Assembly: GCA_001310455.1 (NCBI GenBank)
Contig: BAXG01000014.1
Location: 1-64,000 of the forward strand
DNA length: 64,000 bases
Direction of reading: 5' to 3'
DNA from: Photobacterium sp. JCM 19050
GTDB taxonomy: Bacteria > Pseudomonadota > Gammaproteobacteria > Enterobacterales > Vibrionaceae
Below, piece after piece: positions 21,226-30,596 of this stretch; position 1 is the stretch's first letter, and every line of letters starts with the position of its first letter. A model generated the notes under the pieces. That model saw only the letters and a list, made by a program, of their open reading frames with translations. It had not been told where the DNA came from and ran no database searches. Both the position numbers and the translations under genes were made by a program.

Positions 21226-22245
21226 ATGACCGTTGCCCGTAAATATCAAATCAGCCTTGAAGCCACACCTTATTATCACTGTGTCTCACGCTGTGTTAGA
21301 CGCGCGTTTCTTTGTGGAACAGATGAATATACAGGCAAAACCTATGAACACAGGAAAGCTTGGGTGGAAGAAAGACTTCTTCAACTCTCGGCGTCTTTTG
21401 CCATCAATATCTGTGCATATGCTGTGATGAGCAACCACTACCATTTAGTTTGCCATATCGATAAAGCCAAGGCGCTGAGTTGGAGCCGGGACGAAGTCAT
21501 TGAACGCTGGCAATCCTGTCATAAAACGCTGCCAATGATTATTGAACGCTATCTCAATGGCGAACAACTCGGTGAGTCTCAAATGATGTTCTCGACGAAA
21601 CTGTCGAACAATGGCGCAAAAGACTATACAGCTCAGTGAGTTTATGAAATTGCTTAACAGTGATATCGCCAAACAGGCTAATAAAGAAGACAACTGCACC
21701 GGCCATTTCTGGGAGGGACGGTTCAAAAGCCAGGCACTACTCGATGAAAAAGCACTTGCCGCTGCCATGGCCTATGTGGATTTGAACCCGGTCAGAGCGG
21801 GCACAGCTAAAACACCGGAAACCTCACCTCATACATCCGTCAGACGACGTATCAATGCATTGAAAGCAAAACAACAGCAACCCTCGGGTTACATCCATTT
21901 ACTGGCAATCCAGGTAATCGCGTCACCAACGGGATCCCATTTAAACTGCTTGATTATTTGGAACTGGTCGATTGGACTAGCCGGCAATGGCGAGAAGAAA
22001 AATCCTTCATATCAGCAAATGTGACCGATATTTTGGCTCGAGTCGGTCTGGACACCAAAGAATGGCTGTTGGTGACGGCAACTCTGGAGCGGCAAGACAG
22101 CCAGCTTATCGGCAGCCGAGAAGCAATTTCAGAAGCCCTTTCATCTTTAAACCGAAAACGGATTCGTGGTCGAAGACTGGCCGCATGATGCCTTAAGCTG
22201 CCAATACAAAAAAAATTCTGCCCGGCTGGCGGACGAAGAAAGTCC
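21226..22245 (+). pseudogene. REP-associated tyrosine (Y1) transposase, broken
   Basis: Single-strand transposase of the RAYT/IS200-like group. YYHCVSRCVRR near the N-terminus and the HUH-type motif MSNHYHLV are clear, followed by FWEGRFKSQALLDEKALAAAMAYVDLNPVRAG, typical of the family. The frame breaks near 21580, 21640 and 21890 (each a lost base in a T or C run) and shifts again near 22155. The last shift is shared by the downstream duplicate, so it is probably real. The expected last residues (DWPHDALSCQYK) lie in another frame. The gene is probably inactive. Confidence 0.75.
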
Positions 22246-22388
22246 GTAAATGAAGCCAATCCTTAAAAAATACACTGTGCAGTAAAAATACTTGTTCGCA
22301 TTTAAAATGAGAGAGTATTCAGGCTTCAACCAATGCAGTTCAATCCAATTTGGTTTCAATCACTAGGGTGTATGTCCCGATAAATCCA
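21885..22388 (+). repeat. Tandem duplication, copy 1 (transposase 3' end)
   Basis: About 504 bases covering the 3' end of the transposase and its downstream sequence. They are repeated from 22389 with only a few percent difference. Both copies open with CGGGTT(T)ACATCCATTTAC, so the junction shares the same sequence. Copy 1 ends in GGGTGTATGTCCCGATAAATCC. Confidence 0.88.
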
Positions 22389-22924
22389 CGGGTTTACATC
22401 CATTTACTGGCAATCCAGGTAATCGCGTCACCAACGGGATCCCATTTAAACTGCTTGAATATTTGGAACTGGTCGATTGGACTAGCCGGCAATGGCGAGA
22501 AGACAAATCCTTCATATCAGCAAATGTGCCCGATATTTTGGCTCGAGTCGGTCTGGACACCAAAGAATGGCTGTTGGTGACGGCAACTCTGGAGCGGCAA
22601 GACAGCCAGCTTATCGGCAGCCGAGAAGCAATTTCAGAAGCCCTTTCATCTTTAAACCGAAAACGGATTCGAGGCCGAAGACTGGCCGCATGATGCCTTA
22701 AGCTGCCAATACAAAGAATTTCTGCTCGGCTGGCGGGTGAAGAAAGTCCGTATATGAAGCCAACCGTCCCAAAAACACTGTGCAGTAAAAATACTTTTTC
22801 GCATTTAAAATGAGAGAGCATTCAGGCTTCAACCAATTCAGTTCAATCCAATTTTGGTTTCAATCACTGGGGTGTAGAACAATCCATTTCCGTTTTGATG
22901 CTAGGGTGTATGTCCCGATAAATC
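22389..22924 (+). repeat. Tandem duplication, copy 2
   Basis: Second copy of the 504-base unit. It has a small extra segment near 22877-22900 before the closing GGGTGTATGTCCCGATAAAT. It encodes a free-standing transposase C-terminus in which EFLLGWRVKKVR, lost in copy 1, is still readable. It keeps TTT at the point where copy 1 has TT and loses frame. No start codon or full domain is present, so it is not expected to be functional. Confidence 0.85.
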
Positions 22925-22970
22925 GCCGATAAATCCGATTCGATAAATCCATTTATGGCACAATACTTTA

Positions 22971-23013
22971 GGTAAGGTGTCGGCGTTGTTCACACCTTGC
23001 TTTGGCGTTAGCC
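22971..23013 (+). other. Possible attC end upstream of the second toxin-antitoxin pair
   Basis: GGTGT and ACACC form a small hairpin, followed by CTTTGGCGTTAGCC. GCGTTAG is the usual 3' core of integron attC sites. The matching 5' core is not evident. It lies about 70 bases before the antitoxin, where a cassette boundary would fall. Confidence 0.35.
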
Positions 23014-23034
23014 ATCAACCGACTTGCTATACTC

Positions 23035-23058
23035 AAAGTGATAGAATAGTATCACTTT
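23035..23058. promoter_or_regulatory. Perfect palindromic operator upstream of the Phd-ParE pair
   Basis: AAAGTGATA and TATCACTTT form a perfect inverted repeat around six bases. It starts just after a -10-like TATACT and lies 24 bases before the antitoxin ATG. This is the classic place for an autoregulatory toxin-antitoxin operator. Confidence 0.7.
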
Positions 23059-23081
23059 AGTATTCCTTTGGAGCCGCTCTC

Positions 23082-23339
23082 ATGAAAGTAGAACTCGTTA
23101 CATCACTTAAACGTCAAGCAACCAAGATCCTCGCCGATCTCCACGACACCAAAGAGCCAGTGTTAATTACCGAACATGGTAAGCCATCCGCGTATCTAGT
23201 TGATGTTGATGATTACGAGTTTATGCAAAATCGTTTGGCTATTCTTGAGGGTATTGCACGAGGTGAACGCGCACTAGCTGACGGTAAAGTGGTAAGTCAT
23301 GATGAAGCCAAGGACAAAATGTCAAAATGGCTGAAATAA
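23082..23339 (+). CDS. Phd/YefM-family antitoxin
   Basis: An 85-residue antitoxin. The N-terminal Phd fold is visible (LKRQATKILADLHDTKEPVLITEHGKPSAYLVDVDDYE). The C-terminus is charged and should bind the toxin. It follows a GGAG ribosome site and a perfect palindromic operator. It overlaps the toxin gene by 13 bases. Similar pairs are common as cassettes in Vibrio superintegrons. Confidence 0.9.
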   Translation: MKVELVTSLKRQATKILADLHDTKEPVLITEHGKPSAYLVDVDDYEFMQNRLAILEGIARGERALADGKVVSHDEAKDKMSKWLK

Positions 23340-23629
23340 TCTGGACTGAGCCAGCGTTATCTGACCTCAACGATATCGCTGAATATGTCGCACTTGAAAA
23401 TATCGTGGCTGCAAAGCAATTAGTGCAAACGATCTTCTCCAATGTCGAACGTCTACAAACTTTCCCAGAACCAGGTCGTATTCCACCCGAACTAGAACAT
23501 TTAAATTATCGTGAAGTGGTCGTTAATCCATGTCGTGTTTTCTATAAGCAAGACGGTGACAAAGTGTTTATTCTTTTTGTTATGCGTGCTGAGAGAGATT
23601 TACGTAACTTCCTGTTGAGTAAGCAATAA
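23327..23629 (+). CDS. ParE/RelE-superfamily toxin
   Basis: A 100-residue toxin. The pattern IIWTEPALSDLNDIAEYVALEN, FPEPGRIPPE, and YREVVVNPCRVFYK is typical of ParE-type members of the ParE/RelE superfamily. ParE toxins poison DNA gyrase, but some relatives cut mRNA, so the target is not certain. It is translationally coupled to the antitoxin. Intact. Confidence 0.88.
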   Translation: MAEIIWTEPALSDLNDIAEYVALENIVAAKQLVQTIFSNVERLQTFPEPGRIPPELEHLNYREVVVNPCRVFYKQDGDKVFILFVMRAERDLRNFLLSKQ

Positions 23630-23657
23630 CCTTTTGGAATGAGCGGCTAACAAGGGT

Positions 23658-23692
23658 GCTACAAGGACACGCACCCAAAGAAACTGAGGAAG
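23658..23692 (+). repeat. Third, diverged copy of the 39-base repeat
   Basis: GCTACAAGGACACGCACCC and AAACTGAGGA match the tandem repeats at 21038-21119 with a few changes. It follows GCGGCTAACAAGG, which resembles the 5' end of an attC site, directly after the toxin gene. It marks the right side of the mobile segment. Confidence 0.6.
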
Positions 23693-23792
23693 TATCAACA
23701 TAGTCACTAAGGGTGTTTCCGACAGAAAAAGGATTTTTGGAGGTAGGGTGCTCTCGGACAACAAAATCGACGCTCATGGAAACAACAGCCAT

Positions 23793-23813
23793 AAGCGGGG
23801 AAACTCCCCGCTT
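23793..23813. terminator. Hairpin between the mobile island and the GNAT gene
   Basis: AAGCGGGGA and TCCCCGCTT form a nine-base perfect stem with a three-base loop. The plus side is followed by TATT and the minus side is less T-rich. It lies downstream of the GNAT gene on the minus strand and after the toxin on the plus strand. Confidence 0.6.
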
Positions 23814-23847
23814 TATTAAAACCAAACCGATCAAGACTGGCAGCAGA

Positions 23848-24402
23848 TTACCAGTACGCCTGCTTGTTCAACGCAGAAACGCAGTACGACTCACCAGGAA
23901 TTGCAGTAATTTCTGCACCGCTTAACGACTGGTACAACCAACCATGCGGATATGAAAGAACCAAAGGTGCTTTTGCTACATCTTCTGATATCTGTTGGAA
24001 GCCAACACGCGAGTAGTAATCAGGATCGCCATAGGTGAACGCCAACTCTACACCTTCTTCCTTGAGCGCCTGCAATCCGAATCGAATCAGTTTCTGGCCG
24101 ATACCCTGTTTCTGATAGTCGGTATGGACGGCAACCGGAGAAAGCAAAAATGCAGACGGGCCGTTTTCAAAGGTCAATGTGGTAAACAGAATACTGCCGA
24201 TAATCTTCTTTTCTTCCATTGCCACAAATCCGCGCAGGTCTTTGCTGTTAGTGGTAGTCAGCAGTTCATTAGCCAACTCGCCGATTACCGCGCCTTCCGC
24301 TTCCCCTTCTGAGTCAGAAAAAGTTTTGGTAAACAGAGCTTTGATCTCTTCAATTTGGTCAGGATGGTACGTTTTCAGTTTCATTGATTTTGTCTTTTTC
24401 AT
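23848..24402 (-). CDS. GNAT-family N-acetyltransferase
   Basis: A 184-residue predicted acetyltransferase resembling E. coli YhbS. The acetyl-CoA loop is seen in LLSPVAVHTDYQKQGIGQKLI (V-x-x-x-x-Q-x-x-G-I/L-G), followed by YGDPDYYSRVGFQ, a hallmark of the YhbS group. The start could also be the second ATG at 24384, since neither has a strong ribosome site. It lies six bases after the MerR-methyltransferase gene, so the two are likely co-transcribed. The substrate is unknown. Confidence 0.85.
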   Translation of the reverse strand: MKKTKSMKLKTYHPDQIEEIKALFTKTFSDSEGEAEGAVIGELANELLTTTNSKDLRGFVAMEEKKIIGSILFTTLTFENGPSAFLLSPVAVHTDYQKQGIGQKLIRFGLQALKEEGVELAFTYGDPDYYSRVGFQQISEDVAKAPLVLSYPHGWLYQSLSGAEITAIPGESYCVSALNKQAYW

Positions 24403-24408
24403 TTTAAG

Positions 24409-25578
24409 TCAGATTTTCTTCAGCACGAACACCTGGTAGCCAAAATCTCCAAGGTGCTTGTGATAAACATTCAGTTCAGTTTCCAAATCGGAAATAGCCG
24501 TTGATTGCGTCAGTTCCGGTTTAAGTGCTTCCACTTTTTCTTCCAGTGGCTTGTAGTAAGCATCCCAAGCGTCGTGGCTCAGAGAAAAATGCTCTACGAC
24601 CTCATAGCCGGCGGAATTTGCTTGTTCCAGCCGTTTGGCAACCGACGTCATATCCGGGTATTCCCGTTCGAAGAACGCTTTGGCCTCATCATTCGGTTTT
24701 TCAGACAACCAAACCATATCACTGAGAACCAAAACGCCACCTTTGGAGAGTAGCTTGCACCAGCTTTCAAACGCATTGGCGATCCCCATGATGTAAGCAC
24801 AACCCTCGGCCCAGACAACATCGAAGCTGTCAGCTTCAAATGGCAGATCCGTCATGCAGGCATTGACGGGGTTGATACGCTCACCAAAGCCCAATTTCGA
24901 CGCCTTTTGCGAGAGCCTGTCCAGCGCCGGTTGCTCCGTATCAACGGCGGTAATATCAGCTTCGGTATGTTCGGCCAATACACTGGTTGCAATACCATTA
25001 CCGCACCCAATTTCCAGAATACGTTTTGGCTTGAAAGGAACGGCTTCCAATGCTTTCAGTGTTTCGTCTTCAGAACCCGGCCCCCAGCGTTCCAGGTCAT
25101 TGAACACCCGCATAAAATCGGCCATATACTGTTCGTGCGTATTCATGTCTTTTGACAACCATTTCAAATGCAAAGCCTGCTTTTCGTCAAAGCCTTGCCG
25201 AATCAACCATTCCAGGTGCGCATCCGGGGCAACTTTATCAAGTGATTCGTGCCAGTCTCTCAGCCCGGACTTACCTAACAATGCAGCCAGCAACTCCCTC
25301 GCCTGCTGCTTTCTGGCAATCTCTTCATCCAACTGCCCTAATCTGTTAAGAAGCAACGAACGGTCTACTTTGGCATCCAGACAGGCTAGGCATTCTTTGA
25401 GCGTTAACCCACCGGCCTGAAGCTGTTGAATCAACTTCACACGTTGGACATCACGCTCACCATAGGTTCTGTACCCGTTATCCAGCCGCTGCCCCTCAAT
25501 AAGGCCCAGTTTTTCGTAATACAGCAGAGCCGTCCGGGACAGCCTGACACGATCTGCCAATTCAGAAATTCGGTACAT
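24409..25578 (-). CDS. MerR-type regulator fused to a SAM-dependent methyltransferase
   Basis: A 389-residue two-domain protein. Residues about 1-70 form a MerR winged helix (YRISELADRVRLSRTALLYYEKLGLI), followed by a coiled dimerisation helix. From about residue 170 comes a class I methyltransferase with the SAM motif ILEIGCGNGIATSVL, an acidic loop (TAVDTE) and a post-motif (VVWAEGCAYIMG). The start follows AAGGAAAAC. MerR effectors are usually bound by the C-terminal part, so SAM or a methylation substrate could be the signal. It might instead be a self-regulated enzyme. It lies just upstream of a GNAT gene. Confidence 0.85.
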   Translation of the reverse strand: MYRISELADRVRLSRTALLYYEKLGLIEGQRLDNGYRTYGERDVQRVKLIQQLQAGGLTLKECLACLDAKVDRSLLLNRLGQLDEEIARKQQARELLAALLGKSGLRDWHESLDKVAPDAHLEWLIRQGFDEKQALHLKWLSKDMNTHEQYMADFMRVFNDLERWGPGSEDETLKALEAVPFKPKRILEIGCGNGIATSVLAEHTEADITAVDTEQPALDRLSQKASKLGFGERINPVNACMTDLPFEADSFDVVWAEGCAYIMGIANAFESWCKLLSKGGVLVLSDMVWLSEKPNDEAKAFFEREYPDMTSVAKRLEQANSAGYEVVEHFSLSHDAWDAYYKPLEEKVEALKPELTQSTAISDLETELNVYHKHLGDFGYQVFVLKKI

Positions 25579-25657
25579 AGTTTTCCTTTGTGGCTGATTC
25601 AGCCAATGAGATGTGCACTCTAAACTATAAAGCAATAGACAGGTCAACAGATAAAAA

Positions 25658-25686
25658 CAAAAAAAAGAGAGCCTCGCGGGCTCTCT
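25658..25686 (-). terminator. Terminator after the M60 peptidase gene
   Basis: AGAGAGCC and GGCTCTCT form a strong stem with a five-base loop, followed on the minus strand by a run of eight or more T. It lies just after the M60 gene and before the MerR fusion. Confidence 0.85.
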
Positions 25687-25712
25687 CCAGAATCAAGTTC
25701 GATGGAAACTTA

Positions 25713-28700
25713 TTATCTGACAGTAATGCTGTTTATCGTCAGAGGGTTTCGGGTTGGCTTCGGCAGGTTAAGTACTTTAACGCGATCTAAACCCTCAGCA
25801 GTAATGCCACCTTCATAGTGCGGCACCGGATCTCCCGGATATACGTAGCTTTCGTGCAGGGTTCCATACCTGGAAGAACTCAGACAAGTCAGTCTGGGAA
25901 GCGTAGGATGCACACAGCATCAACATATCACTTTTACCCAACCCGGTTGCCCGGCACTGGTTATCTCCCTTAAGTATGAACTGGCCGTCGTTATCATTAC
26001 GACTAAGACGGTGCATCATCTTAAACAGGTTCCAGCCTTTCACGCCTTCAACCTCAGAGTAGTAAGCAGGGATATCGTTCGTATACCAATGTCCGATATC
26101 AAACTCAGTTTCCGCCCACTCTTTCAGCTGGGCGAACATGACCAGACGTTCCCCCGCCCCGCCAGCTCCCCAGGCATGACCCGCTTCAGCTTTGACGAAT
26201 TCCGGTGCAATACGGATATCCTGCTCAACACGGGACATCTTGCCGTGGTGAACATCCTGCATATAGAGCGCCAACAGGTTGTTCACCACTTCCGTCGCGC
26301 CGTCAACGTTGAACGGAGCCTCGGCGGCATTGTGGCCTACCTCATGCCACAACAGCAACTGTTCAGCGGATTAGTATTGAGCTGGTTACTCTGTGCATTG
26401 AAGCTTGCATTCATTACAGGGTAACCGGAGTGGGCTGCACCAATACTGATTGCCACATCGTTGACAAAGTGATGTCTGCTGTTTGGGTTTGTTGAACCGG
26501 TAGCCTTGCGGTTTGCACCACCGTCAACACCTTCGTCACGGGCATAGAAATCATTCAGGTCAGCAGAGAAGCGGTCCAGATCGTTTGCAAACTTCGAGAT
26601 TCCGCCTTGATACCCTTCCGCTTTCAAGTTCGCTTTCGGCGCAGTAAAGACAAAGGTTTCTGATACCACTTCCCCCATTGGCGCTGGGGCGTTAAGGTCG
26701 TTTTTCCATTCGCCGTTGATATACAAAGGTGCATCCAATGTATCACTGAACGTCAGTTGGACATTATCGCTGTTACCACCCTGCGCATAGACAAGGCCGC
26801 CATAAGGTACGGTAAACGTTTCTGTACTTGGTCTACCGCCCCCAATCACAAATGACTTGGTCATTCTCGGTGGACGCTGCAAGCCCAGTTCATGTTTTTC
26901 ACGTCCAGTCAGGTCATCAGCCAGCGCAACGCTAATGGTAACCGGGCTCTGTTCACCAGATACTGATACGGTAAACGGCACATGTGCCTGTGCCCATTGT
27001 CCTGTTGACTGGCGGTTACCTGCAAACCATGCGGTTGTTTTGTTGCTCATATCCAGTGTAACTGTACCGCCACCGGCACCGGATGTTGGTTCACCTGGGA
27101 ACTGGCGGATATCAACCTTGATATCCAAATCCCAGAACGAACGCCCCAACATCAGGCGGGTCAGCGGTTTTTCCATATAGTTCAGAGGATAGCTTGGGTT
27201 CATCACCCCGGCATCTGTGAACTTATCATTACGATAAACCATATTCAGAGAAGCCAATTGATCCTTCAGTTCCTCTGGGCAATAAGTATTCCCTCCTGCC
27301 TGGTCGTTGGTATAGCAGTTCAGGAACTGGGTAAATCGCTTAAAGCCCAGTTCATCATCTGCCCCGGCTTCATAGCGGTAGTCCAGATCGTTCCAAAGCC
27401 ACACGGTCATATTCTGGTAAATGCGTTTCAGGTCAACGCTGTTCAAGCGCTCGCCCTGCTTACCTTTAGTACGGAAGTAACGTTCGTGTTGGTAAAGGGC
27501 CTCGATATTGGTGCCCAGGTTTGCCGCAGCTACCATGGATTTCGCCTCGGCTTCACCAAGCTTCAACTCAGTGTAAGCAGGTACGAACATGCCACCGGTA
27601 ACTGGAATGCCGTTACCCGGACGGTACTCAAGGCAATTCACTTCATAGTGGAAGTCCGGTTTGGTGCAGAGCCCATAGGCACGCCCCCCTTGTGAATTAA
27701 CAAATGCATCAAGAATCCGAGCCTTTTCTTTCTCGAGGGCTTTTACATCCAGAACCGGTTTACCTTCGCCATCTTCCAGAATATTTCCTCTATCGTCCTT
27801 TATTGCGAATTGGGCTTCGTCAATAAAGGCCACATGAGTAACCGGGTTGCCGTCCTTGTCCGTCACCGGATTGCCATCTGCATCCTTTTCAATCCATTTG
27901 GCCATTTCCAGCTCTGGCCGGTCATCCGGCTTACCTTCCAGAATATATTTCCAGTCAACTGTGCCGTCTTCATTAATGATGTAAGGTAAAGACGGTGTTT
28001 CTCCTTCCCCACCATCAACAGCCGAATAACGTTCCAATACCCAGATTCCGTACTGGCGCTGGTTACGCACCCGGTCAGGGTAACCACCGGAAGGGCCGTT
28101 TCCGTTTGCAACGACCGAGCCGCCCATACCGAACGCGATACCCGCGCTGTCCAAGAGTCGCGTCATTTCACCGGCGTCAGCCTGCTCCATGATGCTCTCC
28201 ATCACCAGTACACTACCCCCCTTTTCAACGTAGAAGATAAGATCCGTAACATCTTGCTGTGACAGTTTAGGATGCTCGGCGTGAGCTCGCATTGGATAAT
28301 CATAAGGCCGTTCAGGCTACATTTCCGCGATACTCAAAGCCATTTACGATTGCCAATGGGGTACTTGCAGGGTCCAGTCCTGAAAAATCAGAAAGTTGTT
28401 GGGTATCATTCGCAAAATGCTTATCCAGCACATAGTCGGCTGAGCTCCCCATTACCTGGCCATGGCGCTTGAAATAGACCTTGGGAATGTTGGTAGCGAC
28501 AGAAATCGTACCCGGCTCTTTATTGGTCAGGTAACGGATAACGTTTTTGAAAAAGTTACCCATATCAGCACTGTCATTTCCCTGACCACAGACACCGTCA
28601 CTGCTGTTAACCCAGCCGTTCCAGCTGTAACCGTTAGGACAGACGAGCACACTGTTGTAACGGGCATTGCCCATTACCATCACCTTGCCTTTACCGAGTT

Positions 28701-30305
28701 CTCCGACGCTGATAAACGGCAGGTTAAAGGTTGCGGTGTTGCCGCCTACGTTGTCAGGAACAACTGTCGAAGGTGCTTCAGTAATATAAGCGTTGCCGTT
28801 TTTATCCCAGGCTTTTGGCTTACCGAAATCAATCCAGTAGTTTTTGTCATTGCGCGCCATCATGACCGGGAAAGCAGTATTAGCAATATTTACAGCAGCC
28901 TGCCCACGGGCACTACCGGTACTGCCATAGAAGTTAGTGCTGTCATGGAAGATATGGAAGCGTTCAACCGGCTCCCACCCAGCCTCATTTGTTGCACCCC
29001 ACAGACGCTTTACATCAGCCTGGATCCGGCTGGATTCGGGATCAATCGCAGAAACCTCTCGTGGCATTACAAAGGCAAACTGAACTTCATTTGATGTGCC
29101 GATAGCCTGATCAATTTCAGCCGCTAAACCATATTTAAACTGAGTAGTAAATTCACCGGGGACAACCTGCGTTTGGCCACCACCGGTTTCAAGCAAGGTA
29201 TTTTCACTCGACAATGAAAGAGAAATGGCTTCATTGACCACGTTTGGGTATTGGGCAAAAACCTGCGTCGCTTTTTCTTTCAGGCTCAACGTTGTTCCGT
29301 TATCAACTGAGTAGCGCAGAACGAGCTTCTCGGCATTCATCCCTTCATTGCCTGCACCGAGATCTGTCAGTTTGAATTCATTCTTGTTGCCACGCACTTC
29401 GCCCAGCTCAAAGGTTTCAATACCAAAACTTACAACATCCCCCCACGAAAACTCGAAGGTGCCGTCATCTGCAGGTTGCCCGTCCTTAAAGCCTGTCACT
29501 CCACGACTGTTCTTACTGAAATAGCAATGCCGTTAACCGGGCGGCCCTGGCTGTCTACCAGCTTTCCGGTAGCTAAAATCACCTCAGTGGGTTTGTACTC
29601 AAGCGCAGATTCAGCGTTGGCGGAAACAAAACTCTGGTTAAGATCGCTTGACGCACCTGGGGTTACCGCAGGTTCGATGTCTGGCACATGGGTAGTAGGT
29701 ACTTTGTCAGCCTGATTATCATTACTGACCTTTTCAGTGATCAGCACCTTGAAATCATCAGGCTTCATATCAAGGCTTGACGTTAAGTAGTTTTCAAAAG
29801 TCAGCTCATCCGGGTGTTGGCAAATTCTAACTCAACCGTTTTTCCCTGAATGACACCCATATTTTTAATCAGAGTTTGTACGTTCTCTGCTTTATTTGGG
29901 TGAGTTTTTATACTCTTCAGCATTTTTAATTAACAACGTTTCTATATTAACGACACGCTTAATATTGGAATCTGCATCAAACGGAGCGCTAAAAGTTGCG
30001 ATATTCATTCCATTAACCGAGCATGAAACGTCGCCTTTTTGTTCAACATTAAATTGATTAGCCGGTTCACCATTACAGGTTACTGAAGCACCAAAATTAA
30101 TATGTCCGTCTAAAGATAGAGCCGCAGGAATGATTGGGTCAGGGACACCGATATTCGGGAGTTCTCCCTCCCCAACGTTGGGGCCAGAGACATCTGGATT
30201 GGTTGGAATTGAGGGTTCTGTCACTGTTGGGGGCACATATGAAGAGTCATCGTTACAACCAGCGAGCAAACCAGTAATAACTGCAGCAATTAGTTTTATT
30301 TTCAT
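25713..30305 (-). CDS. acfD: AcfD/SslE-like M60 metallopeptidase lipoprotein (several frameshifts)
   Basis: Large surface or secreted lipoprotein of about 1,530 residues, related to Vibrio cholerae AcfD and E. coli SslE (YghJ), which degrade mucin-type glycoproteins. It starts with a lipobox (LLAGC) and a Pro/Glu-rich linker (from residue ~20). Near the C-terminus is the zinc motif HEVGHNAAE, with a downstream Glu in ATEVVNN. Frame breaks lie near 29905, 29830, 29498, 28310, 26365 and 25870. Those at 29830, 29498 and 26365 are repaired by one base in a G or C run. SslE relatives leave through a type II secretion system. It lies 290 bases downstream of the glycosylasparaginase operon on the same strand. 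Confidence 0.88.
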
Positions 30306-30596
30306 ATTTTTCCAGAAGGCTAAAATCTGTATTTATTAACAAATACATTTTAAAAGTGATTACGCTTAACCTTGCTGAATTTACTGAATGATGAATTTCA
30401 GTCAACACAATTATTCAAATAAAAAGCATTGAAAGTTTTCTTTAATATCCTTGTCTCTTAATACAAATATAAAACATTCACATAAATTATTTGGCCAGTT
30501 TATTGACGCCAGAAAACAGTCAAAATAGGACAAAAATCAACCAAAAAGACGAACCAATCTGATTGATTTTTTGTAGCCCATCCAGTTCAACAGCAA
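30306..30596. other. A/T-rich gap between glycosylasparaginase and AcfD genes
   Basis: No gene is seen. The stretch is A/T-rich and should hold the promoter of the M60 peptidase gene. I see no strong terminator after the glycosylasparaginase gene, so some read-through into the M60 gene is possible. Confidence 0.4.

Noticed and set aside
23713..23925. Open frame of 70 codons after the ParE toxin
   Set aside because: It crosses a strong hairpin and the end of the GNAT gene, with no motif.
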